Position numbers and translations under genes: made by a program
Shown here: piece after piece, positions 1 to 11,394 of the stretch
Numbering within the stretch: the first letter of the stretch is position 1
Layout of the letters: the number at the start of each line of letters is the position of its first letter
NCBI RefSeq assembly: GCF_008831285.2
Contig: NC_045147.1
Location: forward strand, 12,403,427 to 12,467,426
DNA: 64,000 nucleotides
Reading direction: 5' to 3'
From: Nymphaea colorata
Lineage: Eukaryota; Streptophyta; Magnoliopsida; Nymphaeales; Nymphaeaceae
Notes under the pieces: model-generated
Told to the model about the DNA's origin: nothing
Databases searched by the model: none
What the model saw: only the letters and a program-made list of their open reading frames with translations

Positions 1-418
1 TCCAGTTTGAGCATGGAATTTTGTTGAACCACAGTGGACAATAACTTCTAAGGACGCAATTGAGGATTGTTTTGAAAGGTAAGGACTCTTTTGAAAGGTT
101 AGGACTCATTGTAGAAAGGTAAGAACTAATTGCAATTAAATGTCATTAGTATTCACTGTACAAAAAAATGCCATTAGGACTTATCGCTGACTTGAAGCTG
201 AGTCTGCTTGTTTAGGCTCAGTCAGTCTACTTTGACAAGGTATGTAGTTTTTCATTGAATTCAAATATGGTGTGCTCTCAAATCAAGAATCTGAATACAA
301 AATACATGCAGATGTTAATGTGGGTGGAAGAGGAGATTAGGAGAGCTTGAGTGTAAGAAGAAGAGGAAGAGAGGTGGTGGCGGTGGAAGATGAATGACAG
401 GCAAGGTGGGTAACGGTA
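1..418. other. Intergenic, no gene seen
   Basis: AT-rich spacer with a short purine-rich stretch near 330-410. I see no coding frame, RNA gene or complete mobile element. Confidence 0.5.
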
Positions 419-603
419 GGGGCGGAGCTAGAAATTTTAAATGAGGTAGGCTGGATTAAAGTTTCTAAATTTTAACTAGGGTCAAAATATCATTTTTCAA
501 AATTTTTATATAAAACAAGTTAAATTTTCTAAAATTTACATATATATATATTTTTTTTAAAGGTGGGGCTACGGCCCATTCGGACACTACCTTAGCTCCG
601 CCC
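419..603. mobile_element. MITE-like element with GGGCGGAGCTA terminal inverted repeats
   Basis: The left end reads GGGCGGAGCTA (about 420-430) and the right end is its inverse, TAGCTCCGCCC (593-603). The core is very AT-rich. A second copy of the right end follows directly at about 613-623, so the right border is duplicated. There is no coding capacity. Similar AT-rich cores, in the opposite orientation, occur near 54076-54215 and 58500-58650. Superfamily not assigned; no clear target duplication was found. Confidence 0.5.
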
Positions 604-623
604 TTGGGAAGGTAGCTCCGCCC

Positions 624-1230
624 TTGGGTATCAGGAACTCCTCCCCTAAGAAATTGAGGGTAAAATGCTGCACCCCACTAGCTTTTTTTGAAACTGGGTT
701 TTTGGGACACTCGGCAAGACAACATGAACTATGTTTTACATAACCGTTGCTATTTCATTTCACTCTATTCAACAATTCTCTATTCAACAATTGTGATATC
801 CCCGGACTTAGTTCGGCCGGGTTCAACTACTATCGTAATTCCTGAATTTGAAAGTGAATCAACATCTATGATTTGCCAAAACTGAGACTTCTATCATCCA
901 AACATGGACAAAACCCAAACTTGGTTTGTAAAGCTTCTCTGATTTTGGTACCATCCACACAAACCCCAATCCTTTTAGCCTGCAATACTCAAACAGAGCT
1001 TCACTTTGTAAAAAAAAAAAAAACGGTAACGGTAGTACTAATTAACAACCATAGAAATTTGTTGAAATTTACACAAACAAGCTAAGTTTGAATGTTCTAT
1101 TTTTAGTCACCTAAAATAGTTATAGAAAAGCAATTAAATAAAAAATTTTCAAGATGAAGCCTAATGTTGTTGATTCGTAAGGGGAGCCTGTACGAGATCT
1201 CTCCCCCTCCCTCCCTCCTTTCCTCTCCCT

Positions 1231-1290
<60 letters not shown>

Positions 1291-1768
1291 TTGTTAAAAA
1301 CCATTATAAAAATACATTTTGTCATTAAAAATCGTGGCCAAACAACAACTGGCTGTTGCCAATGTACTTTTTACAACGGTTGTTAAGTTACAGAAGTGAT
1401 TTAAATTTCTTATATATATATATATATATATATATGTCGTTCACTTCCTTGTCCTTGGCAGCTTGTGGTGAGCACAAGAACGGCTCGCGCTCCGATGTCT
1501 CGCACGACATCATCAAAAGCTTATCTGCCGTCGATTGCTTGAGCGGACGGCCCGGATGCAAAACCAGAGGAAACCGGTGATTTGTGACATCATGTGTGTC
1601 AGGCCTCGGGGCCACGGACTATGCACTCCTCATCTTTTTAATGCAATCCACCGCTCAACCAGTAGGAGGATCCACGAACTGTATCACTTATCCCTTCTGT
1701 TATCCTCTCCACGATACCAGAGAGAAGGAAAGGGAAAAGCGCGAGGACCATTTTGCTCCATCCTCAAA
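624..1768. other. Upstream flank of the DUF4079 gene
   Basis: Holds two microsatellites, (TA)n/(GA)n at 1234-1290 and (TA)n at 1411-1435, and from about 1440 a more GC-balanced stretch that probably contains the promoter and 5' UTR of the gene starting at 1769. No TATA box was assigned with confidence, because the TA microsatellites mask one. Confidence 0.4.
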
Positions 1769-4222
1769 ATGGCGACCACACTCACCTTCCTTCAACTCCT
1801 TCCTCCCCAGAAACCAAAACTAATTCCGCAGAAGCCTTCAATTCCAGCGTCAAACCAGTTAACCAAATTCTCCAAAGACACGTCCCAGCTCCATCACCTC
1901 TTCTACCAGAGCCTCGATCTCTTGAAACCCATTTCTCTTCCAGCTGCTGCTGTCGCGTTGCCGTTCTTCCTTAACCCCGAGGTGAGATTTAATTCAACCT
2001 TTTTCACAGTTTTTCAAGTTATACCCAAGTGAGTATGTTCCTCAGGTTCGTATGTTCTTATTGCTTGCACCGGACATACTCACACTGCTGTTTCTTCTTC
2101 TACTTCTTCATTTTTTTCCTCGTTTATTACACAATGCAGCCGCATTTCTGTTTCTTCTTGTTGTTGTTGTTGATTTTGGCCTTTGCCCAACACGGGGAAT
2201 GAAAAGCATGAGATGGGCAATGTGCTTCTTGTTCGTAATAGTTGAAATGGGTTTCTGTTGGCAGAATGCGCTTGCGGCGGACGGTGAATTTGGGCTTCTG
2301 GAAGGGCGGAGCTTTGCTTTGGTTCACCCAATCGTCATGGGGGGGCTCTTCTTGTACACCCTGTGGGCAGGGTACCTCGGCTGGCAGTGGCGGAGGGTAA
2401 GGACCATCCAGAATGAGATCAACGATCTCAAAAAGCAGGTGAAGCCTGCCGCTTCTGAAGGCGAAGCTTCTGCAGAGCCGCCTAAGTTGTCCCCTGTTGA
2501 GATCAAGATTCAGCAACTCACTGAGGTATAGCTGGCCATCTAACTCCTAAGAGTTCCGTTTTTCAAAAAAAAAAAAAAAAGAACAAGTAAAAAATTTTAT
2601 TTTCTGATATTGTGATGAATTTGTTTGCTGATTGAGAATTTTATTTTCTTATTGCGTAGACCTTGATCTAACGAGAGAGAGAGAGAGAGAGAGAGAGATT
2701 AAATGGTTTGGAAACAATGTTTTTTCCCTTTTCTTTATAGACGTTCATTATGGTCTATTTATGTATTGAAAATGTGCCTTTTTCCGCGACCCCCAGTTTT
2801 GATGATTTGAAACAACGCCACCGGCCTTGGTTATGCTGATTATCTGGACTATGAATCTATGACTGATTGAAATATGAGAACTAAAATTTATAAAATATTG
2901 AACTAAAATGTTGTACTGATACGTTTGCTAGGAATGAATACTTAAATCATGTTTCTTCATGAAAAAAGATATTTTGAAGACAAAGAATTGATAAAATTTC
3001 TGGGTGGTCGTTTTTTAAACATTTAGGCGTAGCAGATAATTGACCTATCCAGACATTGATTATTAGAGGTACAAACTTAATCATATAGATTATATTCTAT
3101 TTTAATCAAGATATTCTAGTAATAATATTATGACTGTTATTATTTCACCGAACTTACTGCCTCGCACAAAAACCTCATTCAACGTAGCCTACTCTGCCGA
3201 CAGATAGCAGACATAGATCCTAGTAGTTGATTTTGAAATACACCAACAAAAATCAAGAATTTTTCTGTTTTATTGGAATTCTTTGTGTTGTAATCTTCCA
3301 CAAAATTTCTGATGAAATAGAAGCACCTTAGAACAGAGGGAAGATGGACAACCTAGCTTGAGAAGGCTGCACAGCAATGCTTCTCCACCACGTGATGTGT
3401 CTTATCTCAAGGTCAATTGCAAATCCGTGTGCAGACTAGAGAAGTTCAAAAAGAGCTCTGTCTATTAAGCGGGGAAAAAAAAGCACGAAATGCAGATAAC
3501 GTATTTACATATCTTTCAACAGGAGAGGAAGGAGCTGCTAAAAGGGTCCTTCAGGGACAGGCACTTCAACGCAGGATCAATTCTTCTCGGATTCGGGGTG
3601 CTTGAAGCAGTTGGTGGTTGTCTCAACACCTGGTTTAGGACCGGCAAGCTTTTCCCAGGACCCCATTTATTCGCCGGAGCAGGCATCTCTCTCTCTCTCT
3701 CTCTCTCTGAATTTCGAACTACATACAATTAACAATTTACTGTGACAAATTCTTCATTTAACAACAGCCACGATCTGTATATGTCAGGAGTTACACTATG
3801 ATGTTTTTGCAATGACACATGCAAGTTTTGATTTTTTTTTTTTTTAGACTTACTGTTTGGTTGATTCTATTAGTTATTTTATATAATCTGCATCATGAAA
3901 AAAACTATGACTTTCCAAGATTCAACTTAGATCATTTATGTGCATAAACGATAGAATTGTGTTGCCTTATGATTCTTCTATAAGCAGATCATCAATATCT
4001 GATACTAGAGGTGACTAATTTGTTATTGTGACCACGAATGCAGCCATCACTGTGCTGTGGGCAGCTGCTGCAGCTCTGGTGCCCTCAATGCAAAAAGGAA
4101 GCGAGACGGCAAGGAATCTTCACATAGCCCTTAATGCCCTCAATGTCGTCCTGTTCGTCTGGCAGATCCCCACAGGAATCGAGATTGTCTACAAGGTCTT
4201 TGAGTTCACAACGTGGCCTTAG
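1769..4222 (+). CDS. Chloroplast DUF4079 membrane protein, 4 exons, 270 aa
   Basis: Exons 1769-1981, 2265-2525, 3523-3682 and 4044-4222 (stop TAG) join in frame to 270 residues. Residues 1-71 are rich in Ser, Pro and Leu, like a chloroplast transit peptide, and end in a hydrophobic Ala-rich run before A-L-A-A-D. Exon 2 carries the hallmark S-F-A-L-V-H-P-I-V-M-G-G-L-F-L-Y segment and G-W-Q-W-R-R, followed by a charged linker. Exons 3 and 4 carry further Gly/Ala-rich hydrophobic segments, including F-N-A-G-S-I-L-L-G-F-G and T-V-L-W-A-A-A-A-A-L-V-P. This is the DUF4079 pattern, shared by cyanobacteria and plant plastids; the biochemical role is not established. Introns 1 and 2 have GT-AG ends. 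Intron 3 can be spliced in frame only with a GC donor at 3683-3684. The start was chosen because it begins the transit peptide; the same frame is open further upstream, but only in 5' UTR-like sequence. Confidence 0.85.
2673..2698. repeat. (GA)n microsatellite in intron 2 of the DUF4079 gene
   Basis: An uninterrupted GA dinucleotide run about 150 bases after the exon 2 donor. Confidence 0.9.
3683..4043 (+). other. GC-AG intron 3 of the DUF4079 gene
   Basis: Exon 3 ends G-A-G-C-A-G and is followed by GCATCT; the acceptor is ATGCAG at 4038-4043. Frame and family sequence require the join here, and no GT lies within reach. A (TC)n tract at about 3686-3708 follows the donor directly. Pyrimidine-rich tracts just inside weak donors are known to help recognition through TIA-1-like proteins; applying that here is inference. 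Confidence 0.65.
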
Positions 4223-5992
4223 GCAACATTATTCATTTGCACCCTTTTGCTTCACCAAACCTGTCCAATTCCTTGGTCAAGCATATATTTGTATATCATA
4301 GAGAGAGTATTTCTCTCTCCCTGGATGTCTACATGTACAGTGCTAAGGAGAAGAACTTTCGACCGGCAAAATTTTCGTGGAAAGGAAGACGAAGCCTTCT
4401 CAAAACCTATAAACTTAATTTGCTTATATCAGTATTTCAAATGCAGCCTCCCATGCAGAAGATCTACCTGGAGTTGCTTTCTTTTCCCTCTTAACATGTT
4501 CACCAATGTGTGGTACAGAACCATATCTCAACCAGATCATGTATATCTACACAATACATTGTGGACGACGCATGAAATAATATCAAATCCTTTGATGGTA
4601 CAAACAATGCAGTTGATCTTTCATGTTATTATAGGTACATAACATGTTGAGTGCATGCACGCACAGTTGAGGAGGATCTTTCACGTTAGCTTAGTTACAT
4701 AACATGGTAAGTGCATGCACGCAAGCATGCACACACACATGACTATCAGAGGTGAATTCCTTGAATCCCATTTTCATTCTAGATGAATATTTCTTTGCAA
4801 CCAAAGCCAAAACTACAGCTTAATGGACAAGCATGGAAAACATTACCTCTTCAATGTAAGGAAGCACGGTTCGTAACTTATCATGATCTTCCCGCGAGCT
4901 GTGCTCACAAGTGACTCAAACCAATCGATATGGGAATACATTTCAAACAAGCGTTGGTGTTGTACACCACCATTAGGTAGCCAATCCAAGAATTGTCTAT
5001 CTCTCGCCTGAACAGGGAGGATATTTAGTGGCTCATTCCGGTCTTAACAGATGACATATACAAAGCTCAACCTGTGGCAAACCATGGAGGTTTATCATCT
5101 TATTTTATGCACTCAGAAAGTGACATGATTGGCTGATGGGGCAAAAGATCTGCGCTAAAATCCATGGTTCATCAAAATAAGTATTTTTAGTTAGACCTGA
5201 GATTCATATTTCAAATCTTCATGTTACTTTTTGCATTGGGAAAAAGTCTGATCTAAGATCAAAGGAGGGACTGATTTTAAATCCATTAATCTCTAACTCG
5301 AAGGATCTTAAACGCCCCCTCAAATGTCATGCATTGAACCAAGAACACATTGGACAAGCATAGTGTCCACATCAAGAGAAAGGTCTGATACTCCGACTTC
5401 CTGATGCTCAGCGCTAGAAAAGACACTTGTGAATTTACAGGTGTACAACACAGACCGTCCTAGAAGTTTAGGACAAATGTGTACACCACAAACAATCGTA
5501 CAGGTGTACGATGTAATAGAGGAGCTAGGATTTTTTAATAATGGGGAACTTGCGTTGGCGATACAAATTTGGGGTGAGCACTGCATATAATTTTAGGGTC
5601 ATAACAATGTAATGTTGGGACATTATAATAGAATGTTTGAATGGCTGGCGTGGGCAGTGGCCCACTCCAGCTAACAAGTAGCTCCTCTACTCCACTGGTA
5701 CAACGCAAACCGTCGTAGAAGTGACTGTACACCTTTAGGATACAGAATAAGCACGCACTTAAAAGTTGAGTGCCCCAGAAAAAATTCAAAATTGACAGTT
5801 CATGGAAATCATACTTTCCGTAGAGTATTAAGTTTTTCTATAAGCTTTTTATCAATTAAATCTCAAATAATATCCAGATCGACTCAATAAAAGCCAGAAC
5901 ACAGTCCGCCAACTTGCCTCAATATTGGTTATCATCACAAGCTGTAAGCGAACAGTACAGAATCGACATCTGTGGTCCGTAGTTCTCCATTC
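4223..5992. other. Intergenic, no gene seen
   Basis: Downstream of the DUF4079 gene. It holds its likely 3' UTR and an imperfect 60-bp tandem duplication at about 4614-4724 (two units beginning GATCTTTCA and ending GCATGCACGCA). The short open frames here have no recognisable features. Confidence 0.45.
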
Positions 5993-6116
5993 CTATCTAT
6001 AAGAAATCAAAATGAAGAAATAATTAAAGGGACAAAAATTTTTAAAGTGGTTCAGCCAATAGGCCTACGTCCACTAGTCTATCATTTCTTGCTTGCCTTC
6101 CTTTGGTGGAGAGGCT

Positions 6117-6128
6117 CATTTATATAGA
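6117..6128 (-). promoter_or_regulatory. TATA box of the copia LTR
   Basis: Minus strand TCTATATAAATG, between the U3 minisatellite and the presumed R region. The identical promoter in the 5' LTR is at about 10693-10704 and would drive genomic RNA synthesis. The pol reading frame ends inside this box (TAA, 6120-6122). Confidence 0.7.
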
Positions 6129-6158
6129 GGAATTACATAAGGGGTCTCTAGTTCCCAA

Positions 6159-6326
6159 GAGACATGACTTTTCATCTTTCAACATACATGACTTTTCATC
6201 CCTCAAGAGACATGACTTTTCATCTCTCAAGAGACATGTCTTTTCATTTACTAAGAGACATGACTTTTCATCTTCCAACAGACATGACTTTTCATCTCTC
6301 AAGAGATATGACTTTTCATCTCCCAA
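6159..6326. repeat. 24-bp minisatellite, 7 copies, in U3 of the 3' LTR
   Basis: Seven tandem 24-bp units, each with the core CATGACTTTTCAT or one change from it, directly upstream of the TATA box in transcription direction. The same array is at 10735-10902 in the 5' LTR. Tandem U3 motifs act as enhancers in other plant copia elements such as Tnt1; the function here is inference. Confidence 0.9.
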
Positions 6327-6366
6327 GTAATACATATTGAGAGCCTTCTTGGTGTTTCTGTTAACA

Positions 6367-6376
6367 TCCCCCCGCA
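6367..6376 (-). promoter_or_regulatory. Polypurine tract of the copia element
   Basis: On the minus strand the sequence just before the 3' LTR is GCGGGGGGA, the expected place for plus-strand DNA priming. It also lies inside the pol reading frame, encoding R-G-D. Confidence 0.8.
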
Positions 6377-9300
6377 AGCTCAATGCTCCAACAATGAGAT
6401 TGAGCTTGTTAATTATTTGATAATGGTGATGCTTACTAAGTGGCTTAGTTAAAATATCAGCAACCTGATCTTTGAAAGAGATGTACTGAATTTTCAAATC
6501 TCCTTTAGCCAATTTTTCTCGAACAAAATGAAGGTCAATCTCTATGTGTTTGCTGCGACTATGATACACAGGATGAGCTGCAAGATAGGCTGCGCCGATG
6601 TTGTCGCACCATAATATGGGAGGTTGTGATTGATCAACACAAAGTTCTTTTAATAAAAATTGTAACCACATGATTTCAGCAGTAGTGTTGGCAATGGATC
6701 GATACTCAACCTCAGTGCTAGAACGAGAGACAACTGACTGCTTTTTAGCACTCCATGAAACTAGATTGGATCCAATAAACACTGCATATCCACCTGTAGA
6801 GCGTCTATCATCAAGACATCCTGCCCAATCTGCATCACTGTAAGCATTAATATTTAAAACTGAACTAGGTCTAATAACAAGGCCATAATCAATAGTGTGC
6901 TTCAAATATCTTAGGATTCTCTTTACGGCATCCCAATGGGCATCAGTAGGATGATGCATGTATTGACAAACTTTGTTGACAGCATAAGAGATGTCTGGAC
7001 GAGTCACAGTAGAGTATTGAAGAGCGCCAACAATGCTGCGATAAAGAGTTGGATCATAAAAATTTGATCCAGTTTGAGCAGATAAAGCAGGGGAGCATGC
7101 CATGGGAGTTGAAACTCCCTTAGCTCCAAGCATATTTGTTCTTTTGAGAAGCTCGAATATGTACTTCCTTTAAGACAATATTAGTTTATTGTCAATTCTT
7201 TTTGCTTCTATGCCCAAAAAGAAATGAAGCTCACCCAGATCTTTAATGGCGAACTCACTTTTGAATTGACAAATAATTTTATGAATATATTCTGGTGAGC
7301 TTCCTGTTATGATCATGTCATCCACGTATACCAAAACATATAGAAGTATTTCTCTTTTTCTCAAAATAAAAAGAGATGAATCTGTTTGAGCCCCTTTAAA
7401 ACCAAGATTTTGGAGGAATATACTAAGACGGGCAAACCATGCCCTAGGAGCCTGTTTTAAACCATATAAAGCACGTTCAAGCTTGCATACATGATTTGGG
7501 AAAGAATGATTTTGAAATCCGGGTGGTTGAGCCATATAAACTTCTTCTTTAATAGATCCATATAGGAATGCATTTTGAATATCCAGCTGATGTATTTTCC
7601 ATTTGTGACTAATAGAAATAGTCAATACTGTTCGAATTGTAGTAGGCTTCACAACAGGGCTGAAAGTTTCAGTATAGTCAATTCCTTCTTTTTTACTATA
7701 TCCCTTGGCGACGAGTCTAACCTTGTATCTTTCCAATGATCCATCTGCCTTTCGCTTGATTTTGAACACCCATTTACATCCTACAATGTGTTTGGCTTCT
7801 TTCTTTGGAACAAGTTTCCAAGTATTGTTTCGAATAAGAGCATCATATTCTTCTTGCATGGCCTTCCTCCAATTTTCATCTTCATATGCTTCCTTAAAAC
7901 TTGAGGGTTCTTTGTCTTCAAGAAGAGTGGAGACAAGAGCTCTTGGAAGAGAGTGTTTGCTAGAAAAATATGTATGGAACTCATTGTATTTAGAATTAGG
8001 TTTGAAGATTCCCACTTGAGATCTAGTAGTCATAGGATGGACTCGTTCTTGATTTGGTTCATTTTCATTGGATTGGGTAGGCTCCTCATTTTCAAGAGTT
8101 TCAGGTTGAGATTCACTATTTGTTTCAGACTGAAGTAAGGGTTCCTCTGAAGTTGTGGAGGTACTAGATGATGGTATTGTAGGGTTTGAGAACTGATATT
8201 CATGAGGGGAGGTTAAAATTATAGCTTGGTTTTGAGTTTCTAGATCTTGAGTTCTAGTTTCTTGAGTATCAATAAAAGGAAATTTTTTCTCATTAAATTG
8301 GACATGTCTCGAAATATAGATTTTACGGGTTCGTACACCCAAACAATAATATCCTTTATGTTGAGGAGCATAACCCAAGAAAACACATCTTTCAGAACGA
8401 TAATCTAATTTATTTTTCTGATAAGCTCTTAAACAAGGAAAGCATTCACATCCAAAGATTTTGAGGAAGCCATAGTCAGGTTTCTCTTTGAACAATTTTT
8501 CCAAATGAGAAGCAAAATCAAGAATCTTGGTTGGCATTCGGTTAATCAAATATACAGCAGTACAAAAAGCATATGACCAAAAGTTCTTAGGAATATTACC
8601 TTCTGCCATTAGAGATAAACATGTTTCAACAATATGTTTATGTCTCCTTTCAGCTGCTCCATTTTGTTCAGGGGTATGAGGACATGATATTCTATGTCCA
8701 ATCCCATTATCGACAAGATATGATTGAAGCCCTTGAAATTCTCCTCCCCAATCTGAGTGAAAATATTTTATCTTGTGCCCAGTGAGATTTTCAGAAAGTA
8801 CCTTGAAAGCTTTAAAAACATGACTGACATCTGATTTTTTTTTCATCAAATAAATCCAAGTATATCTTGAAAACGCATCCATAAAAATCACATAGTACTT
8901 AAAACCATTCACACTCTCCACTGGGGCTGGACCCCATACATCAGAATAAATGAGTTCAAGCGGGCGTTTCACCTTACTTGAAATAGCATTAAATGGAAGT
9001 TTATGACTCTTAGCCTTTTGACAAGCTTCACACAAATAATTTAAACAATCATCATAATAATAAGACAAATCATACTTGTTCAAAACCTTCTTAACAATGA
9101 AAAATGAAGGGTGACCAAGTCTTTTGTGCCACTGCCCAATAGTATGTCTTTCTCCAAGTTGTGCTTCCTTTTTTCTGCTACTAAGGTCTATCTTATATAG
9201 CCCATCACTGCTCGTTCTTTGATGAAGAATTTTTTCCGTTCCCTGCTGCTTAACAGAGCACATATTAGGATGAAACTCAAAATAGACTCCATTATCCTTA

Positions 9301-10555
9301 GAAAAACGTTGTACAGATAACAAGTTTCTTGTTATTTTGGGCACATGAAGGAGATCATTTAAAACTAAATTTTGAGATGTCTTTGAAGAACCAATATGAA
9401 AAATTCTCAAACCTGATCCATCTCCGATTTTTACTGCATCTCCACCTTTGTATTTGGCATGAATGGACAAGTTATTGATATCATTGGTGATGTGATGAGT
9501 CGCACCGGAGTCAGGATACCAATTGTCATCTCCAGTGTCTTGATTCAGAGTGCTACAAGAAACTGCATGATATGCTTGAGGAGGCGTTGTCTCTTTTTCT
9601 TTAAGCAAGTAAGTATATGACCAACAAAACTTTGCAATATGACCAACTTTTCCACATATTTGGCACACAAAACGATCACCTTTGTATTGATCACTTTTCC
9701 GGACTCCTCCTCTAGATTGATAGTTGTTTCTACCACGACCTCTGTAGTTGGTTTGATTGTTGTAAACTTGTTTTGAGGCAATATTCGCAGCCGGCATAAT
9801 AGATTCAAAAGTTTGAGAATCATCTTCTTTTAAGTTGGCTTCTTGTATGAGAAGAAGCCCATGAAGTTCGTTCAAAGAGACAGGGTCCTTTCGAGTTTCC
9901 ATACTGACTTTAAAAGCAAGATATTCACTTGGCAATCCTCTAAGAATTTGAAGAACAAAATCATCTTCATCAACAGGTTTGGATGCAATGGCTAATTGAT
10001 GACCAATAGATTTTGCTTTGTTTATATAAACATCCATAGAACTAGACCCCTTTTTCAAATCTTGAAACTGTGATTTTAACTGCATTATTCGAGCCCTAGA
10101 TTGAGTGGCATATGACTGCCTAAGAGCGCTCCAAACCTCTAGAGAGGTTTTTAAACCAATAATTTGGGTATGTATTGTTTCAGATAGAGATGACTTAATC
10201 CAACTCAAAAGTAGTTGATCATTTCTCAACCATTCAATATATTCTGAACTAATTTCAGTTGTTCCACTTCTAAACATTGATGGAGCAGGTTTGCTTCTAT
10301 CAATATATCCCATAAGACCAAATGAGATCAAAATTGAAGTGAATTGAGATTCCCAAATAAGATAATTTTCAGCATTTAACTTGATGGTGATGAAATGCTG
10401 TAAATTGCTTGGGCACTGAAGAGGAGAAGCAAGAAAATTCATACCCGTATCAGAGTTGACTCTTGTATTTGATGATGCTTCTTGATTTGCCATGAGAATG
10501 AAACGCGGCAACAAAAGATGTAATCCTTAGGATCTAGCAGCAACACTAACAAGGA

Positions 10556-10573
10556 CCAGTGGCTCTGATACCA
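10556..10573 (-). promoter_or_regulatory. Primer binding site (initiator tRNA-Met) of the copia element
   Basis: Directly inside the 5' LTR the minus strand reads TGGTATCAGAGCCACTGG. Its first 12 bases match the standard plant PBS complementary to the 3' end of initiator tRNA-Met. Confidence 0.93.
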
Positions 10574-10942
10574 TGTAAGAAATCAAAATGAAGAAATAAT
10601 TAAAGGGACAAAAATTTTTAAAGTGGTTCAGCCAATAGGCCTACGTCCACTAGTCTATCATTTCTTGCTTGCCTTCCTTTGGTGGAGAGGCTCATTTATA
10701 TAGAGGAATTACATAAGGGGTCTCTAGTTCCCAAGAGACATGACTTTTCATCTTTCAACATACATGACTTTTCATCCCTCAAGAGACATGACTTTTCATC
10801 TCTCAAGAGACATGTCTTTTCATTTACTAAGAGACATGACTTTTCATCTTCCAACAGACATGACTTTTCATCTCTCAAGAGATATGACTTTTCATCTCCC
10901 AAGTAATACACATTGAGAGCCTTCTTGGTGTTTCTGTTAACA
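10574..10942 (-). repeat. 5' LTR of the copia element
   Basis: 369 bp, bounded by TG and CA on the minus strand (TGTTAACA to TTACA). It contains the seven-unit 24-bp array at 10735-10902 and the TATA box at about 10695-10702. Confidence 0.95.
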
Positions 10943-10947
10943 CTATC

Positions 10948-11394
10948 TACAGTTGTGGCTTTTGTTCATGGTTCCACTCCTACCTATAGCTATGGCTTCT
11001 GTTCCTTCGTGTTCCTTAGTATTCTTCTTCCCCTTCTGTTCATACCCTCCATTTGTATCATATCAAGAGTTGTTATCGGTGTATCATTAGGTCATTAAAG
11101 ACAAGACCATACATATCATCACACATGAGCTTGGGTAGTGAATGTTCTGACACCCGTGGCAATTGTGCCTGGAAGATGTTCTTCAAAACTTGCTGACAGA
11201 AAGCAATATGACATTATGACATCGGTACTAGAGCAACTAACTTGATTTAGGAAAGGAAGGAAATATCTCGCAGTATGCTATGATAAACAAACTTCAATTC
11301 AGGGCCTCCGCCTTGCTTATTTTAGTTGACATTTAATTTTTAGTCTGACATGTAAAATTTTCCAAAATCTATGCCTTGTATTCAGGTATTGCAT
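10948..11394. other. No gene seen between the copia element and the gypsy remnant
   Basis: A T-rich stretch on the far side of the copia insertion. No recognisable coding sequence, apart from possible decayed upstream RT sequence close to 11390. Confidence 0.4.

Larger units (their letters stand above)
5998..6366 (-). repeat. 3' LTR of the copia element
   Basis: 369 bp. On the minus strand it starts TGTTAACA at 6366 and ends at 5998 with TTATA, where the 5' LTR has the canonical TTACA, so the terminal CA has mutated. U3 contains seven 24-bp units (6159-6326), then a TATA box TATATAAA (6119-6126); R and U5 lie below about 6095. Confidence 0.95.
6120..10493 (-). pseudogene. Copia gag-pol polyprotein with one in-frame stop
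   Basis: One frame runs from ATG 10493 (M-A-N-Q) to TAA 6120-6122, about 1456 codons, broken only by TAA at 7170-7172; both sides are in the same frame. In order: gag; zinc knuckle CX2CX4HX4C (9624-9665); protease D-S-G (9504-9512); integrase with zinc-binding C-E-A-C and D,D,E residues (about 9150-8600, including Y-S-D-V-W-G and H-S-D-W-G-G-E-F); RT with L-D-I-Q-N-A-F and Y-V-D-D-M (7314-7328); RNase H with D-A-D-W-A-G and W-C-D-N. The stop falls between the RT core and the RT connection/RNase H, so an unsuppressed product would lack RNase H. In-frame ATG 10514 is seven codons further upstream; 10493 fits the usual short gag leader. After RNase H the frame continues through the PPT into the 3' LTR and encodes seven repeats of eight residues (D-E-K-S-C-L-L-R type). 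Confidence 0.92.
5993..10947 (-). mobile_element. Ty1/copia LTR retrotransposon, near complete, with target-site duplication
   Basis: The element spans 5998-10942 and is flanked by the 5-bp duplication CTATC at 5993-5997 and 10943-10947. It reads on the minus strand: 5' LTR 10574-10942, PBS, gag-pol, PPT, 3' LTR 5998-6366. The LTRs are both 369 bp and, on my reading, differ at only two positions (5999 and about 6334 versus their partners at 10575 and about 10910), so insertion was recent. Order protease, integrase, RT, RNase H defines Ty1/copia. Pol carries one internal stop, so this copy is probably not self-sufficient. It lies between genes and interrupts none that I can see. Confidence 0.95.

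Noticed and set aside
6159-6326. Regularly repeated 24-bp units resembling an array
   Set aside because: No spacers, a eukaryotic context, and location inside LTR U3 show a transposon minisatellite, not CRISPR.
7705-8138. Plus-strand open frames inside the copia element
   Set aside because: Antisense shadows of pol.
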